Below are positions 27,831 through 37,284 of a stretch of DNA of 64,000 nucleotides, one piece after another. Where the stretch lies: positions 547,257-611,256 of the forward strand of contig NZ_BMIJ01000002.1 in assembly GCF_014641945.1 (NCBI RefSeq), written 5' to 3'. The notes beneath the pieces were generated by a model. It was not told where the DNA came from. It did no database searches and saw nothing but the letters and a program-made list of their open reading frames with translations. The stretch is from Marinobacterium zhoushanense (GTDB lineage Bacteria > Pseudomonadota > Gammaproteobacteria > Pseudomonadales > Balneatricaceae). Both the position numbers and the translations under genes were made by a program. The first letter of the stretch is position 1; every line of letters starts with the position of its first letter.

Positions 27831-28445
27831 ATGTCGATCGAGATCTGGCTGGCGCTGCTCAGCGCCGCCATTTTGATCAGCTTATCGCCTGGCGCAGGAG
27901 CAGCCACCGCGATGAGCTACGGACTCAACCACGGCGTGCGCGGCGCCGCGCCTGCGGTCGCAGGCCTGATCGCCGGTTACGGTACCCAGCTTCTGGTCGT
28001 CGCCGTGGGGCTGGGGGGACTGGTGGCGGCCTCTCCCAGGCTGTTCCTGACCATAAAATGGATAGGAGCGGGCTATCTGATCTGGCTTGGCCTCTCGCTC
28101 TGGCGCTCCGACACCGGACTCAGACTTGGCCTGAGCAACGCCCCAGGCGTGCGCCAGCGTTTCGTCAGCGCCTATCTGGTCAATATCACCAACCCCAAAG
28201 GGATCATCTTTCTGATCGCACTGGTTCCCCAGTTCATGGATCCGGCCCTGCCCCGGCTGCCCCAGCTGCTGGTGATCGCCACCACACTGCTGATCGTCGA
28301 CTGGAGCGTGATGACCGGTTACAGCGGTCTCGCCTCGCGTCTGCGCTACCTGATGCAGAGTCCAAGGGCGGTGCGTTGGCAAAACCGGCTCTCCGGCAGT
28401 GCACTGATCCTCGCAGGTCTGGTACTCTCCACAGCTACACTCTGA
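27831..28445 (+). CDS. LysE family amino-acid exporter
   Basis: Inner-membrane exporter of the LysE/RhtB type, 204 residues with six hydrophobic segments. The N-terminal LISLSPGAGAATAMSYGLNHG is the family signature, and NPKGIIFLIALVPQF is the typical loop. The substrate cannot be told from sequence; homologues export homoserine, threonine or other small metabolites. The start at ATG 27831 follows AAGGA. An in-frame ATG at 27771 would lie upstream of the terminator and is rejected. Confidence 0.9.
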   Translation: MSIEIWLALLSAAILISLSPGAGAATAMSYGLNHGVRGAAPAVAGLIAGYGTQLLVVAVGLGGLVAASPRLFLTIKWIGAGYLIWLGLSLWRSDTGLRLGLSNAPGVRQRFVSAYLVNITNPKGIIFLIALVPQFMDPALPRLPQLLVIATTLLIVDWSVMTGYSGLASRLRYLMQSPRAVRWQNRLSGSALILAGLVLSTATL

Positions 28446-28479
28446 GTCGCATCCGGTTAGGGAGAGGGAGATTCGCATC

Positions 28480-29286
28480 ATGTGGTTTGGCCGCGGCTTT
28501 TCGGGACAGTTCGAGCGCCCCCTGTCCACTCTGTTCCTGGTCTCGATACTCAGCGGCTGTAGCGCGTTTCTGGACACCCCGAGCAAAACCGAAAACTTCT
28601 GTCTCAGTGCCGGTAAAGACCAGTCCTACGACTGCGATAATCCCCCTACTGAACCCTATACCGGCCCGTTGCGGATCCGTGACCTGCCAATCGACGATGA
28701 AACCCTGTACGCCCGGGTCGAAGAGATCAAGTTATGGCTCGCTCATCAGCGCGCCCTGCTCTCGGGCGAACCGGTGGCCCAACCACTGGAGGGCAGCGAC
28801 TCGGCCCTGATACCGCCGGCGCCCGAGGCGCTGGTAACACCGAACGTCACCAGCGACCCCGAAGAAACCCTGGCGGCCGCTCTGGCGCTTATCGAACGCG
28901 GCGACTACGACACTGCGCTGTCATTGATCGACGAATATAAAGTGCTCAATCCGGACGATCTGTCCGCCTCATTGATCGAGTCCCGCATCCTGGTCCTGAG
29001 CGGGCAGCTGCAAAGCGCCGAGCAACTGCTGCGTTGGAAGATCAAGCAGAACCCGCACATCCCGGAGCTTTACAACAATCTGGCGGCGGTCCAGGCGGCG
29101 AACGGTAAGGTGGGGGAGGCGATCTCCACCCTGCAACAGGCCTTCACCACCGACCCGAGTTTTGCCCGCATCCAACAGAACCTCAAGACCCTCTACACCA
29201 CCTCGGCCAATCAGGCGCTGATGCCCGATCTGGCACCCGTGCCGCCAAAACTGAATATGATCGACCTGGTTCCCGAACGGAACTAG
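28480..29286 (+). CDS. TPR-containing lipoprotein
   Basis: A 268-residue lipoprotein with a leader ending in a lipobox (LSGC, Cys27), a poorly conserved middle and TPR-like repeats from about residue 125 to 240 (ALIERGDYDTALSLID, ELYNNLAAVQAANGKVGEA). It probably sits in the outer membrane facing the periplasm. It starts 34 bases after the LysE gene. No specific partner is evident; a role in envelope assembly or protein interaction is only inferred from the repeats. Confidence 0.75.
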   Translation: MWFGRGFSGQFERPLSTLFLVSILSGCSAFLDTPSKTENFCLSAGKDQSYDCDNPPTEPYTGPLRIRDLPIDDETLYARVEEIKLWLAHQRALLSGEPVAQPLEGSDSALIPPAPEALVTPNVTSDPEETLAAALALIERGDYDTALSLIDEYKVLNPDDLSASLIESRILVLSGQLQSAEQLLRWKIKQNPHIPELYNNLAAVQAANGKVGEAISTLQQAFTTDPSFARIQQNLKTLYTTSANQALMPDLAPVPPKLNMIDLVPERN

Positions 29287-29559
29287 GAATGTTGCCAAGG
29301 CGAAACATTTTTTCACTTTAGCTGCATTGCACAACTACAGCGATCCAAAATCTCGCCTCGGCCATATCAGCATCCGATACAGCACTTTTAACGCACCTGC
29401 ACAACGGCAAAGCCATGCGCATAATTAGTGCGTCCGAGCCCTGAACTTTATCCAACTCTGTGCTATCCAGAAGATAAACGAGAACCCGGTTTACCTACCG
29501 GTCTCAGACACTTGGCTCAACCGTTTTCCCTGATCTAAACCGTAACGGAGGATCCCGTC

Positions 29560-30606
29560 ATGTTCAGACAGCTGGAAGACGCAGGCCTGACCGACATCCA
29601 TATCGGCCTGGACGCTGCGACCGGGATGCGCGCAATCGTCGCTATCCATTCCACTGCCCGCGGCCCCGCTATTGGTGGTTGCCGCTTTCTACAATATGCC
29701 AATGAGCAAGAGGCGATGACCGATGTCATCCGGCTCGCCCGCGGCATGAGCTACAAAGCCGCGCTGGCCGACCTGCCTCATGGTGGCGGCAAGGCGGTTT
29801 TGCTGCGCCCCGACCGCCCCTTCGACCGCAAGGCGCTGATGCAGGCGTTCGGTCGTTTCGTCGATACCCTGGGTGGACGCTACATCACGGCAGTGGATAG
29901 TGGCAGCGAAGTCAGCGATATGGATATCATCGCGCAGGAGACCCGTTGGGTCAGTTGCACCAGTCGCAGCGGTGATCCCTCGCCCTATACGGCGATCGGC
30001 GTGCTCAGCGGCATCCAGGCGTTCGTCAAGGTCGGCCTGGGACGCCAATCGCTCAGCGGCCTGCGCGTGGCCTTGCAGGGCCTGGGTCATGTCGGCATGG
30101 ATCTCGCGCAGAAACTGCATGCAGCGGGGGCCCAACTGGTGGTTAGCGATCTGGAACAACCTCACCTGGACACCGCGGTACGCGATTTTAACGCCGAGGT
30201 CGTCGAGCCCGATGCGATCTACGCAGTCGACTGCGACCTCTTCTGCCCCTGTGGTCTCGGCGCCATCCTGAACGAAAACACCATCCCCCGCTTGCGTTGC
30301 AAAATTGTCGCCGGTAGCGCGAACAACCAATTGGCTCGGGAGGAGGACGGTGAGCGTTTACGTGAGCGCGGTATTCTCTATGCGCCGGACTACATCATCA
30401 ACTCCGGCGGCTTGATTCAGGTGGCGATGCAGCACGCCGGCGCCCCGGACGGGGCGATCATCGACAAGATCGTCGGCATGGGTGCAACACTGGAGCGCCT
30501 GCTGGAGGATGCCCTGCGCCTGAATCTGCCGATCGAGAAGTTGGCGGACCGGCTGGCTGAGCAGCGCCTGCACGCACGCCATGCCTCGCAACACCATGCG
30601 GCCTGA
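29560..30606 (+). CDS. Glu/Leu/Phe/Val family amino-acid dehydrogenase (leucine dehydrogenase type)
   Basis: NAD-dependent oxidative deaminase of 348 residues. The length and sequence fit the leucine/phenylalanine/valine branch rather than glutamate dehydrogenase. Lys66 in GMSYKAALADLPHGGGKAV and the GGGKAV loop (residues 75-80) form the active site; the Rossmann loop GLGHVG is at 174-179. It is followed by E1 alpha, E1 beta and E2 genes of a 2-oxoacid dehydrogenase, so it probably feeds branched-chain 2-oxoacids into that complex. The exact substrate is not proven. GGAGG precedes the ATG. Confidence 0.88.
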   Translation: MFRQLEDAGLTDIHIGLDAATGMRAIVAIHSTARGPAIGGCRFLQYANEQEAMTDVIRLARGMSYKAALADLPHGGGKAVLLRPDRPFDRKALMQAFGRFVDTLGGRYITAVDSGSEVSDMDIIAQETRWVSCTSRSGDPSPYTAIGVLSGIQAFVKVGLGRQSLSGLRVALQGLGHVGMDLAQKLHAAGAQLVVSDLEQPHLDTAVRDFNAEVVEPDAIYAVDCDLFCPCGLGAILNENTIPRLRCKIVAGSANNQLAREEDGERLRERGILYAPDYIINSGGLIQVAMQHAGAPDGAIIDKIVGMGATLERLLEDALRLNLPIEKLADRLAEQRLHARHASQHHAA

Positions 30607-30656
30607 ACCCGCCCGCTTCCTGGACTTGATCGTCTTGTACTTAAGAGAGGTACACC

Positions 30657-31736
30657 ATGCGTGAAGCCGTGTTCAAAACCGAGATCAGTCTGACCCGTTA
30701 TCTACGCGCGGACGGCAAGCCGCTGGACGAGCTGCCAGGCTGGAGCCATGAACCGGAGCCGCTTACCAGCTACTACCGCTGGATGGTGCTGGCGCGTCAA
30801 TTTGACCAGAAAGCGGTTGCGCTGCAGCGTACCGGTCAGCTTGGCACCTACCCCTCGTCGCTGGGCGCGGAGGCGATCGATGTCGTCACTGGGCACCTGA
30901 TGAGCCATGAGGATATCCTGGTACCCTATTACCGTGACCATGTCCTGCAGATGATCCGCGGTACGCCGATGCGCGACGTGCTGCTCTACTGGGGTGGCGA
31001 CGAACGCGGCAACGCCGGCGTTGGCATGGCGCGAGACCTGCCCAATGCGGTACCGATCGCGACCCAGACGTTGCATGCTGCCGGTGTCGCCGCATCGCTG
31101 AAATACCGCCACCAGCCCCATGCCGTGGTCTGCCTGTGCGGCGATGGTGCCACCTCCAAAGGCGACTTTGCCGAAGCATTGAACCTGGCCGGGGTCTGGC
31201 ATCTGCCGCTGGTGATGATCGTCAACAACAACCAATGGGCGATCTCGGTACCGCGCCATATGCAGTGCGCGGCCCCCACTCTGGCGCAGAAGGCGCTGGC
31301 CGCCGGTATCCCAGCCGAGCAGGTCGACGGCAATGACCCGATCGCGCTGCATGAGGTGATCGGCCATGCCCTGCAGCGCGCACGCGCCGGCAAGGGGCCC
31401 TGCCTGATCGAGGCGCTCAGCTATCGCCTCAGCGATCACACCACCGCGGATGATGCCAGCCGCTACCGGGCCCCTGATCAGCTCAAGGAGGCCTGGCAGA
31501 ACGATCCGCTACGGCGGTTGCGCCAGTATCTGGTCGATCTGGGTTATTGGGATGAGTCGCGCGAGCGCCAGTGCCTGGACGAAGCCCAACAACAGATACA
31601 GCAGGCAGTCGAGGACTACCTCGCAACACCACCGGAACCGGTAGAGAGCATGTTCGAGTACCTCTATGCCGAACTGCCTGAACAACTGCGCACTCAGATC
31701 GAAATGGCCCGCGTACGCGGGGGAGGTGACCTATGA
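30657..31736 (+). CDS. 2-oxoacid dehydrogenase E1 component, alpha subunit
   Basis: Thiamine-diphosphate-dependent decarboxylase subunit of a pyruvate or branched-chain 2-oxoacid dehydrogenase. It has 359 residues. The ThDP motif runs from GDG (162-164) to the NN pair (190-191), in CGDGATSKGDFAEALN ... VNNNQWAI. The neighbouring leucine-type dehydrogenase favours a branched-chain substrate, but pyruvate cannot be excluded. GAGAGG precedes the ATG. It overlaps the beta-subunit gene by four bases. Confidence 0.9.
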   Translation: MREAVFKTEISLTRYLRADGKPLDELPGWSHEPEPLTSYYRWMVLARQFDQKAVALQRTGQLGTYPSSLGAEAIDVVTGHLMSHEDILVPYYRDHVLQMIRGTPMRDVLLYWGGDERGNAGVGMARDLPNAVPIATQTLHAAGVAASLKYRHQPHAVVCLCGDGATSKGDFAEALNLAGVWHLPLVMIVNNNQWAISVPRHMQCAAPTLAQKALAAGIPAEQVDGNDPIALHEVIGHALQRARAGKGPCLIEALSYRLSDHTTADDASRYRAPDQLKEAWQNDPLRRLRQYLVDLGYWDESRERQCLDEAQQQIQQAVEDYLATPPEPVESMFEYLYAELPEQLRTQIEMARVRGGGDL

Positions 31737-32749
31737 ACGAGCCGATCTGCCTGCTGGAAGCGGTGAATCTGGCACTGGCACGTGCGCTGGACGATGATCC
31801 GGAGGTGATCCTGTTCGGCGAGGATATAGGTCACAACGGCGGTGTATTTCGCGCCACCGACGGGCTGGCGAAACGTTTCGGCGCGCACCGCGTCGTCGAT
31901 ACCCCGCTGGCTGAAAACATGATCGCCGGTACTGCGGTCGGCATGGCCTCCCAGGGCATCCGCGCGGTAGTTGAGATCCAGTTCATGGGCTTCATCTTTC
32001 CGGCCCTTGAGCAACTGATCGCCCACGCTGCGCGCCTGCGTCACCGTACCCGTGGCCGGCTCAGCTGCCCCATGGTGCTGCGCGCGCCCTATGGTGGTGG
32101 CATCCATGCCCCGGAGCACCACTCGGAAAGTACCGAGGCGCTACTCGCCCACATCCCGGGTCTGCGCGTGGTGATCCCCTCCTCACCGGCACGGGCGTAC
32201 GGGCTGCTGCTGGGCGCAATCCGTTGCGATGATCCGGTGATCTTTCTGGAGCCCAAGCGCATCTATCGCGCCAGCCGCACCCTGGTCGAAGACAGCGGCG
32301 CGGCGTTGCCGATCGATCGCTGCTTCACGTTACGTGAAGGGGCGGACCTGTCGCTGATCAGCTATGGCGCGATGATTCCAGAGTGCCTGGCGGCGGCAGA
32401 CAACCTGGCCGAGCGTGGCATCGATAGCGAAGTGATCGATGTCGCCAGCCTCAACCCCATCGATTATGACACCCTGCTGGCCTCGGTAAGCAAAACCGGT
32501 CGTGCCGTCATCGTGCACGAAGCTCCGGGCAAGGGCGGCGTCGGCGCCGACATCTCGGCGGTGCTGAACGAACAGCTCTGGGGCCAGATGCGTGCCCCGG
32601 TCATGCGGGTCACCGGACTGGATACCGTGATGCCCTACTATCGCAATGAGCAGCACTACCTGCCGGGCGTCAGCGACATATTGGATGCCGTGGATAAATC
32701 ACTGGAGGCTGGCCGCAATGAGATACTTCAAGCTACCGGATCTGGGTGA
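31733..32749 (+). CDS. 2-oxoacid dehydrogenase E1 component, beta subunit
   Basis: Beta subunit of the heterotetrameric E1, 338 residues. It begins EPICLLEAVNLALARALDDDPEVILFGEDIG, with the conserved acidic region that contacts ThDP, and has the APYGGGIHAPEHHSES loop typical of BkdA2/PdhB. It is coupled to the alpha gene by ATGA, and its end overlaps the E2 gene by 32 bases. Its role is to pair with E1 alpha in oxidative decarboxylation of a 2-oxoacid and reductive acylation of the E2 lipoyl group. Confidence 0.92.
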   Translation: MNEPICLLEAVNLALARALDDDPEVILFGEDIGHNGGVFRATDGLAKRFGAHRVVDTPLAENMIAGTAVGMASQGIRAVVEIQFMGFIFPALEQLIAHAARLRHRTRGRLSCPMVLRAPYGGGIHAPEHHSESTEALLAHIPGLRVVIPSSPARAYGLLLGAIRCDDPVIFLEPKRIYRASRTLVEDSGAALPIDRCFTLREGADLSLISYGAMIPECLAAADNLAERGIDSEVIDVASLNPIDYDTLLASVSKTGRAVIVHEAPGKGGVGADISAVLNEQLWGQMRAPVMRVTGLDTVMPYYRNEQHYLPGVSDILDAVDKSLEAGRNEILQATGSG

Positions 32750-33851
32750 GGGTCTGCCCGAAGCGGAGATCCTCGAATGGCACGTCAATGAGGGTGATCA
32801 GGTCAAGGTTGATCAGATACTGCTGTCGGTAGAAACCGCAAAAGCGATCATCGAAGTCCCTTCGCCCCAAGACGGTACAATTGAGCACCTTTTCGGTGCA
32901 CCCGGAGATACGATTCATACCGGTGAACCGCTGCTCGAATTCGCCGGCGAAAAGGAGCTGGACAGTGGTACCGTCGTTGGCGAGTTGAAACAGCAGACCA
33001 CGGCGGTCAGTGCGGCCGGAGAGCAGTTTTTCATCGGCGCCTCACCCAGTAGCCGCCAATATCGGGACCGCCATATCAGCCCTGCAGCGAGGGCGTTGGC
33101 GCAACGTTTGGACATCGACGTCAACACGGTGCCGCACCGAGACGGTCGCGTCACGGCACAGGAGGTGGAAGCCGCCGCAGACAGGGTGCAACGCCTCGGA
33201 CCGTTCGAGCCATTGCGTGGTGTGCGCAAACAGATGGCACGCACCCTGGCCAGCGCCTGGGAGCAGGTGGTTGCGGTCACCATTCACGACGATGCCGATA
33301 TCGAGCACTGGCCTGCTGGTACCGATATCACGCTTAAACTGATCGATGCGCTGGCCTATGCCTGTCAGCACGAACCCTCACTGAACGCCTGGTTCGACGG
33401 CGAGCGCCTGGCGATTCGCCAGCATCCACAGTTGGATCTGGGCGTGGCGGTGGACACAGAGCAGGGCCTGTTCGTACCGGTGCTGCGTAATGTCAGTGGC
33501 CGCAGCTCAGAAGATCTACGTGCCGGACTTAACCGGCTGCGCGAGGATGTGCGCCGGCGTTCCATCCCGCCGTCAGAGATGCTTGGTGCAACCCTGACAC
33601 TGAGTAATTTCGGCATGTTTGGTGGCCGCTACGCGACCCCCACCGTGGTTCCGCCCCAGGTCGCCATTCTTGGTGCCGGCAAGATCGTCACTGAAGCCGT
33701 TGTTTCTGAAGGTGTAATCGAACCACGGCGCCGACTGCCCCTGTCCCTGACTTTCGACCATCGTGCGGCAACCGGTGCGGAAGCGGCACATTTCATGCAG
33801 CTTGTCGTAACAAGGTTGCAAGATTCGTCCGTTTCAAGCCCGGCAACCTAA
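32718..33851 (+). CDS. 2-oxoacid dehydrogenase E2 acyltransferase
   Basis: Dihydrolipoyl acyltransferase core, 377 residues from ATG 32718. There is one lipoyl domain (Lys42 in VETAKAI; most E2s have ETDKA), a peripheral subunit-binding domain (SPAARALAQRLDIDV near residue 116) and a C-terminal catalytic domain. The catalytic motif reads DHRAATG where most E2 proteins have DHRxxDG: the His is kept, the usual Asp is Thr. GGAGG lies upstream of the start and inside the E1 beta gene. No E3 (lpd) gene is in the window, so E3 must be shared with another complex. Confidence 0.88.
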   Translation: MRYFKLPDLGEGLPEAEILEWHVNEGDQVKVDQILLSVETAKAIIEVPSPQDGTIEHLFGAPGDTIHTGEPLLEFAGEKELDSGTVVGELKQQTTAVSAAGEQFFIGASPSSRQYRDRHISPAARALAQRLDIDVNTVPHRDGRVTAQEVEAAADRVQRLGPFEPLRGVRKQMARTLASAWEQVVAVTIHDDADIEHWPAGTDITLKLIDALAYACQHEPSLNAWFDGERLAIRQHPQLDLGVAVDTEQGLFVPVLRNVSGRSSEDLRAGLNRLREDVRRRSIPPSEMLGATLTLSNFGMFGGRYATPTVVPPQVAILGAGKIVTEAVVSEGVIEPRRRLPLSLTFDHRAATGAEAAHFMQLVVTRLQDSSVSSPAT

Positions 33852-33909
33852 GCAGAAGGAGATTGTCAAAGAAGTTGTAAAACGGCCATTCCCAGGCACG
33901 AGCTTTGGA

Positions 33910-33916
33910 CTACACT
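33910..33916 (+). promoter_or_regulatory. CTACACT -10-like element upstream of prkA
   Basis: The heptamer CTACACT resembles an RpoS-preferred extended -10 (CTAYACT). No convincing -35 lies at normal spacing. The longer core ACTACACTGAAAC is also found at 13229-13241 before the AraC-type gene, and CTACACT occurs at 39319-39325 before the phosphate acyltransferase. In E. coli yeaGH is RpoS-controlled, which fits. This is a pattern match only. Confidence 0.35.
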
Positions 33917-34008
33917 GAAACAGGAAGGCGGCGTAGTACGCAGCGACAACAACTTTTAAATCAGGTTGTTAAGCGAACATCCAGCGTCCGAGTACAGGAA
34001 GGTGAGCA

Positions 34009-35931
34009 ATGAGTATCTTTGATCATTACAAAGCGCGTTATGAGTCGATCCAGCAGGAGGAGATGAGCCTGCAGGAGTTCCTTAGCCTGTGCAAGGAGGA
34101 TCCTATCGCGTACGCCAACTCAGCCGAGCGCATGCTCAAGGCGATTGGCGAGCCGGAACTGGTCGATACCTCAATGGAACCGCGACTGAGCCGTATCTTC
34201 TCCAACAAGGTGATCAAACGCTACCCGGCCTTCAGCGAGTTCTACGGTATGGAGGAGGCGATCGAAGCGATCGTGTCCTACTTCCGCCACGCAGCACAAG
34301 GCCTGGAAGAGAAGAAACAGATCCTCTATCTGCTTGGTCCGGTCGGCGGGGGTAAATCCTCCCTGGCGGAACGCCTGAAAGCACTGATGCAACATATCCC
34401 CTTCTACGCGATCAAGGGCTCGCCGGTATTCGAATCCCCGTTGGGATTGTTCAACCCGAAAGAGGATGCCGAGATCCTCGAGCAGGAGTACGGCATTCCC
34501 GCTCGTTACCTGCGCGGCATCATGTCACCCTGGGCGGTCAAGCGCTTGCATGAGTATGGCGGTGATATCTCCCAGTTCCGTGTGGTCAAGCTTCATCCGT
34601 CGATCCTGAATCAGATCGCCATCGCCAAAACCGAACCGGGTGACGAGAACAACCAGGATATCTCCAGCCTGGTGGGTAAAGTGGATATCCGGAAACTGGA
34701 AGAGTATCCGCAGCACGACCCGGATGCCTACAGCTTCTCCGGTGCCCTGTGTCGGGCCAACCAGGGCCTGATGGAGTTCGTCGAGATGTTCAAGGCACCG
34801 ATCAAGGTGCTGCACCCGCTGCTGACCGCGACCCAGGAGGGCAACTACAACAGTACCGAAGGGATGGGCGCGATCCCGTACGACGGCATCATCCTGGCGC
34901 ACTCCAACGAGTCCGAGTGGCAGACATTCAAGAACAACAAGACCAACGAAGCGTTCATCGACCGTGTCTACATCGTCAAGGTGCCCTACTGCACCCGGGT
35001 CACCGAAGAGATCCACATCTACGAGAAGCTGCTCGAGAACAGCTCACTGAAAGAGGCGCCCTGTGCACCGGACACTCTCAACATGCTGGCACAGTTCACT
35101 GTGCTGTCACGCCTGAAGGTGCCGGAAAACTCCAACGTCTACTCCAAGATGCGTGTCTATGACGGTGAAAACCTGAAGGATACCGATCCCAAGGCGAAGT
35201 CGATGCAGGAGTATAAGGATGCCGCTGGCGTCGACGAGGGGATGGAGGGTCTATCCACCCGCTTCGCGTTCAAGATCCTGTCCAAGGTGTTCAACTTCGA
35301 CGCCGCCGAGGTCGCCGCCAACCCGGTGCACCTGCTCTATGTACTGGAGCGTGAGATCGGTCAGCAGCAGTTCCAGACGGAGATTCAGGACCGTTACCTG
35401 GGCTACCTGAAGGAGTACATCGCGCCGAAGTATATCGACTTCCTCGGCAAGGAGATCCAGACCGCTTACCTGGAATCCTACTCCGAGTATGGCCAGAACA
35501 TCTTCGACCGCTATGTCACCTACGCCGACTTCTGGATTCAGGATCAAGAGTACCGTGACCCCGAAACCGGCGACATTCTCGACCGCCAGGCAATCAATGA
35601 AGAGCTGGAGAAGATCGAGAAACCAGCCGGAATCAGCAACCCGAAAGACTTCCGCCACGAGATCGTCAACTTCGTACTGCGTGCCCGCGCCAGCAACATG
35701 GGCAAGAATCCGAAGTGGAACAGCTATGAGAAGATGCGCACCGTGATCGAGAAGAAGATGTTCGCTAACACCGAAGATCTGCTGCCGGTAATCTCCTTCA
35801 ATCCGAAGGCTTCCTCCGACGAGCAGAAGAAACATGGCGAGTTTGTAAAACGGATGATCCAGCGCGGCTACACCGAGAAGCAGGTTCGCCTGCTCTCTGA
35901 ATGGTATATCCGCGTACGTAAGTCCCAGTAA
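34009..35931 (+). CDS. prkA: PrkA family serine protein kinase (YeaG)
   Basis: A 640-residue protein of the PrkA/YeaG family. Residues about 20-380 form the AAA+-like N-domain with P-loop GPVGGGKSS (110-118); the C-terminal third is the kinase-like PrkA domain. In Bacillus and enteric bacteria PrkA acts with YeaH and SpoVR/YcgB in stationary-phase or nitrogen-starvation responses. Recent work on the family stresses AAA+ or protease-like activity more than kinase activity, so the biochemical role is unsettled. It is the first of three genes, with GGAAGG before the ATG. Confidence 0.95.
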   Translation: MSIFDHYKARYESIQQEEMSLQEFLSLCKEDPIAYANSAERMLKAIGEPELVDTSMEPRLSRIFSNKVIKRYPAFSEFYGMEEAIEAIVSYFRHAAQGLEEKKQILYLLGPVGGGKSSLAERLKALMQHIPFYAIKGSPVFESPLGLFNPKEDAEILEQEYGIPARYLRGIMSPWAVKRLHEYGGDISQFRVVKLHPSILNQIAIAKTEPGDENNQDISSLVGKVDIRKLEEYPQHDPDAYSFSGALCRANQGLMEFVEMFKAPIKVLHPLLTATQEGNYNSTEGMGAIPYDGIILAHSNESEWQTFKNNKTNEAFIDRVYIVKVPYCTRVTEEIHIYEKLLENSSLKEAPCAPDTLNMLAQFTVLSRLKVPENSNVYSKMRVYDGENLKDTDPKAKSMQEYKDAAGVDEGMEGLSTRFAFKILSKVFNFDAAEVAANPVHLLYVLEREIGQQQFQTEIQDRYLGYLKEYIAPKYIDFLGKEIQTAYLESYSEYGQNIFDRYVTYADFWIQDQEYRDPETGDILDRQAINEELEKIEKPAGISNPKDFRHEIVNFVLRARASNMGKNPKWNSYEKMRTVIEKKMFANTEDLLPVISFNPKASSDEQKKHGEFVKRMIQRGYTEKQVRLLSEWYIRVRKSQ

Positions 35932-35948
35932 GCAGCAACATCGGTGTA

Positions 35949-35969
35949 AGCCGGGCTCAGGGCCCGGCT
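35949..35969 (+). other. Intercistronic hairpin between prkA and yeaH
   Basis: Perfect eight-base stem AGCCGGGC / GCCCGGCT with a five-base loop, 17 bases after the prkA stop and without a T run. It may lower readthrough or protect the upstream mRNA. Not a classical terminator. Confidence 0.55.
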
Positions 35970-35997
35970 GGGTCACCGACTTTGGGAGTCTTTCGGT

Positions 35998-37284
35998 ATG
36001 AGCTATATCATCGATCGCCGCCTGAACGCCAAGAAGAAGAGCACGGTCAATCGACAGCGCTTTCTTCGCCGCTACAAACAGCACATCAAGCGTGCTGTGG
36101 AGGAGGCTATCCATGACCGCTCGATCTCCGATATCGAGCGCGGCGGCGAGGTTACCATCCCACGCCGCGACATCTCGGAGCCCACCTTCCACCACGGCAA
36201 GGGCGGACGGAATACCCGTATCTATCCCGGCAATAAGGAGTTCGTTACCGGCGATGAGTTCCAGCGCCCGGAAGGCGGTGGCGGCAGCGGCTCAGGCCAG
36301 GGCAAGGCCAGCAATCAGGGTGAGGGGGAAGATAACTTCACCTTCACTATCAGTCAGGATGAGTTTCTCGACTTCATGTTCGAGGACCTGGAGCTGCCCT
36401 ATCTGGTGCGTAAGCAGCTGAAGGATGCCACCTCGTTCGAAACCCGTCGCGCCGGTTTCAGCACCAGCGGCTCTCCGGAAAAACTGCACATCGTGCGCTC
36501 ACTGCGCGCCGCCCACGCGCGCCGCATCGCGCTCGGCGGGGAGGAGCGAAAAGAGATCCGCGAACTGCGCAAGCAGCTGTGGGCACTTGAGGCACTGCCG
36601 GCAGCAGAGACCTCCAAAGAGGAGATGCAGGCACTGCGGGAGAAGATTGCGGAGCTGGATAAAAAGGCACGCCGCCTGCCCTTCATCGATGATTTCGACC
36701 TGCGTTACAACAACCTGATCCGGGTGCCCGTACCCTCGAGCAAGGCGGTCATGTTCTGCGTCATGGACGTGTCCGGATCGATGACCCAGACCATCAAGGA
36801 TATTGCCAAGCGCTTCTTCATCCTGCTGTATCTGTTCCTGGAACGGAACTACAAACAGATCGAGCTGGTGTTTGTGCGCCACCACACCCACGCCAAAGAG
36901 GTCGACGAACAGGAGTTCTTCTACTCCCGGGAAACCGGCGGCACCATCGTCTCCAGCGCCCTGCAGCTCACCGCCGACATCATCGACGCCCGCTACTCAC
37001 CGGCGGACTGGAACATCTATGTCGCCCAGGCCTCCGATGGCGACAACTGGGATGGCGATTCCGCCACCTGCTCTGACCTGCTGATGAAACGCATATTGAA
37101 GAAGGTGCAGTATTTCGCATACGTGGAGATCACCACCGGGCCGCACCAGAATCTCTGGTACGAGTACGAGCAGGTACATCAAGCCTTCCCGGATGAGTTC
37201 GCCATGCAGCATATAGCCGATGCCGGCGAGATCTATCCTGTTTTCCGCAAGCTGTTCGAGAAGCGAACGGAGGGTGCCGCATGA
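35998..37284 (+). CDS. yeaH: DUF444 family protein YeaH
   Basis: A 428-residue cytoplasmic protein of the DUF444/YeaH family. It begins [26 protein letters not shown], has a Gly-rich loop at about 92-102, and a von Willebrand A-like MIDAS DVSGSM at residues 257-262. It is encoded between prkA and spoVR and overlaps spoVR by four bases. The three proteins are thought to act together; the exact activity of YeaH is not known. It starts behind GGGAG. Confidence 0.94.
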   Translation: MSYIIDRRLNAKKKSTVNRQRFLRRYKQHIKRAVEEAIHDRSISDIERGGEVTIPRRDISEPTFHHGKGGRNTRIYPGNKEFVTGDEFQRPEGGGGSGSGQGKASNQGEGEDNFTFTISQDEFLDFMFEDLELPYLVRKQLKDATSFETRRAGFSTSGSPEKLHIVRSLRAAHARRIALGGEERKEIRELRKQLWALEALPAAETSKEEMQALREKIAELDKKARRLPFIDDFDLRYNNLIRVPVPSSKAVMFCVMDVSGSMTQTIKDIAKRFFILLYLFLERNYKQIELVFVRHHTHAKEVDEQEFFYSRETGGTIVSSALQLTADIIDARYSPADWNIYVAQASDGDNWDGDSATCSDLLMKRILKKVQYFAYVEITTGPHQNLWYEYEQVHQAFPDEFAMQHIADAGEIYPVFRKLFEKRTEGAA

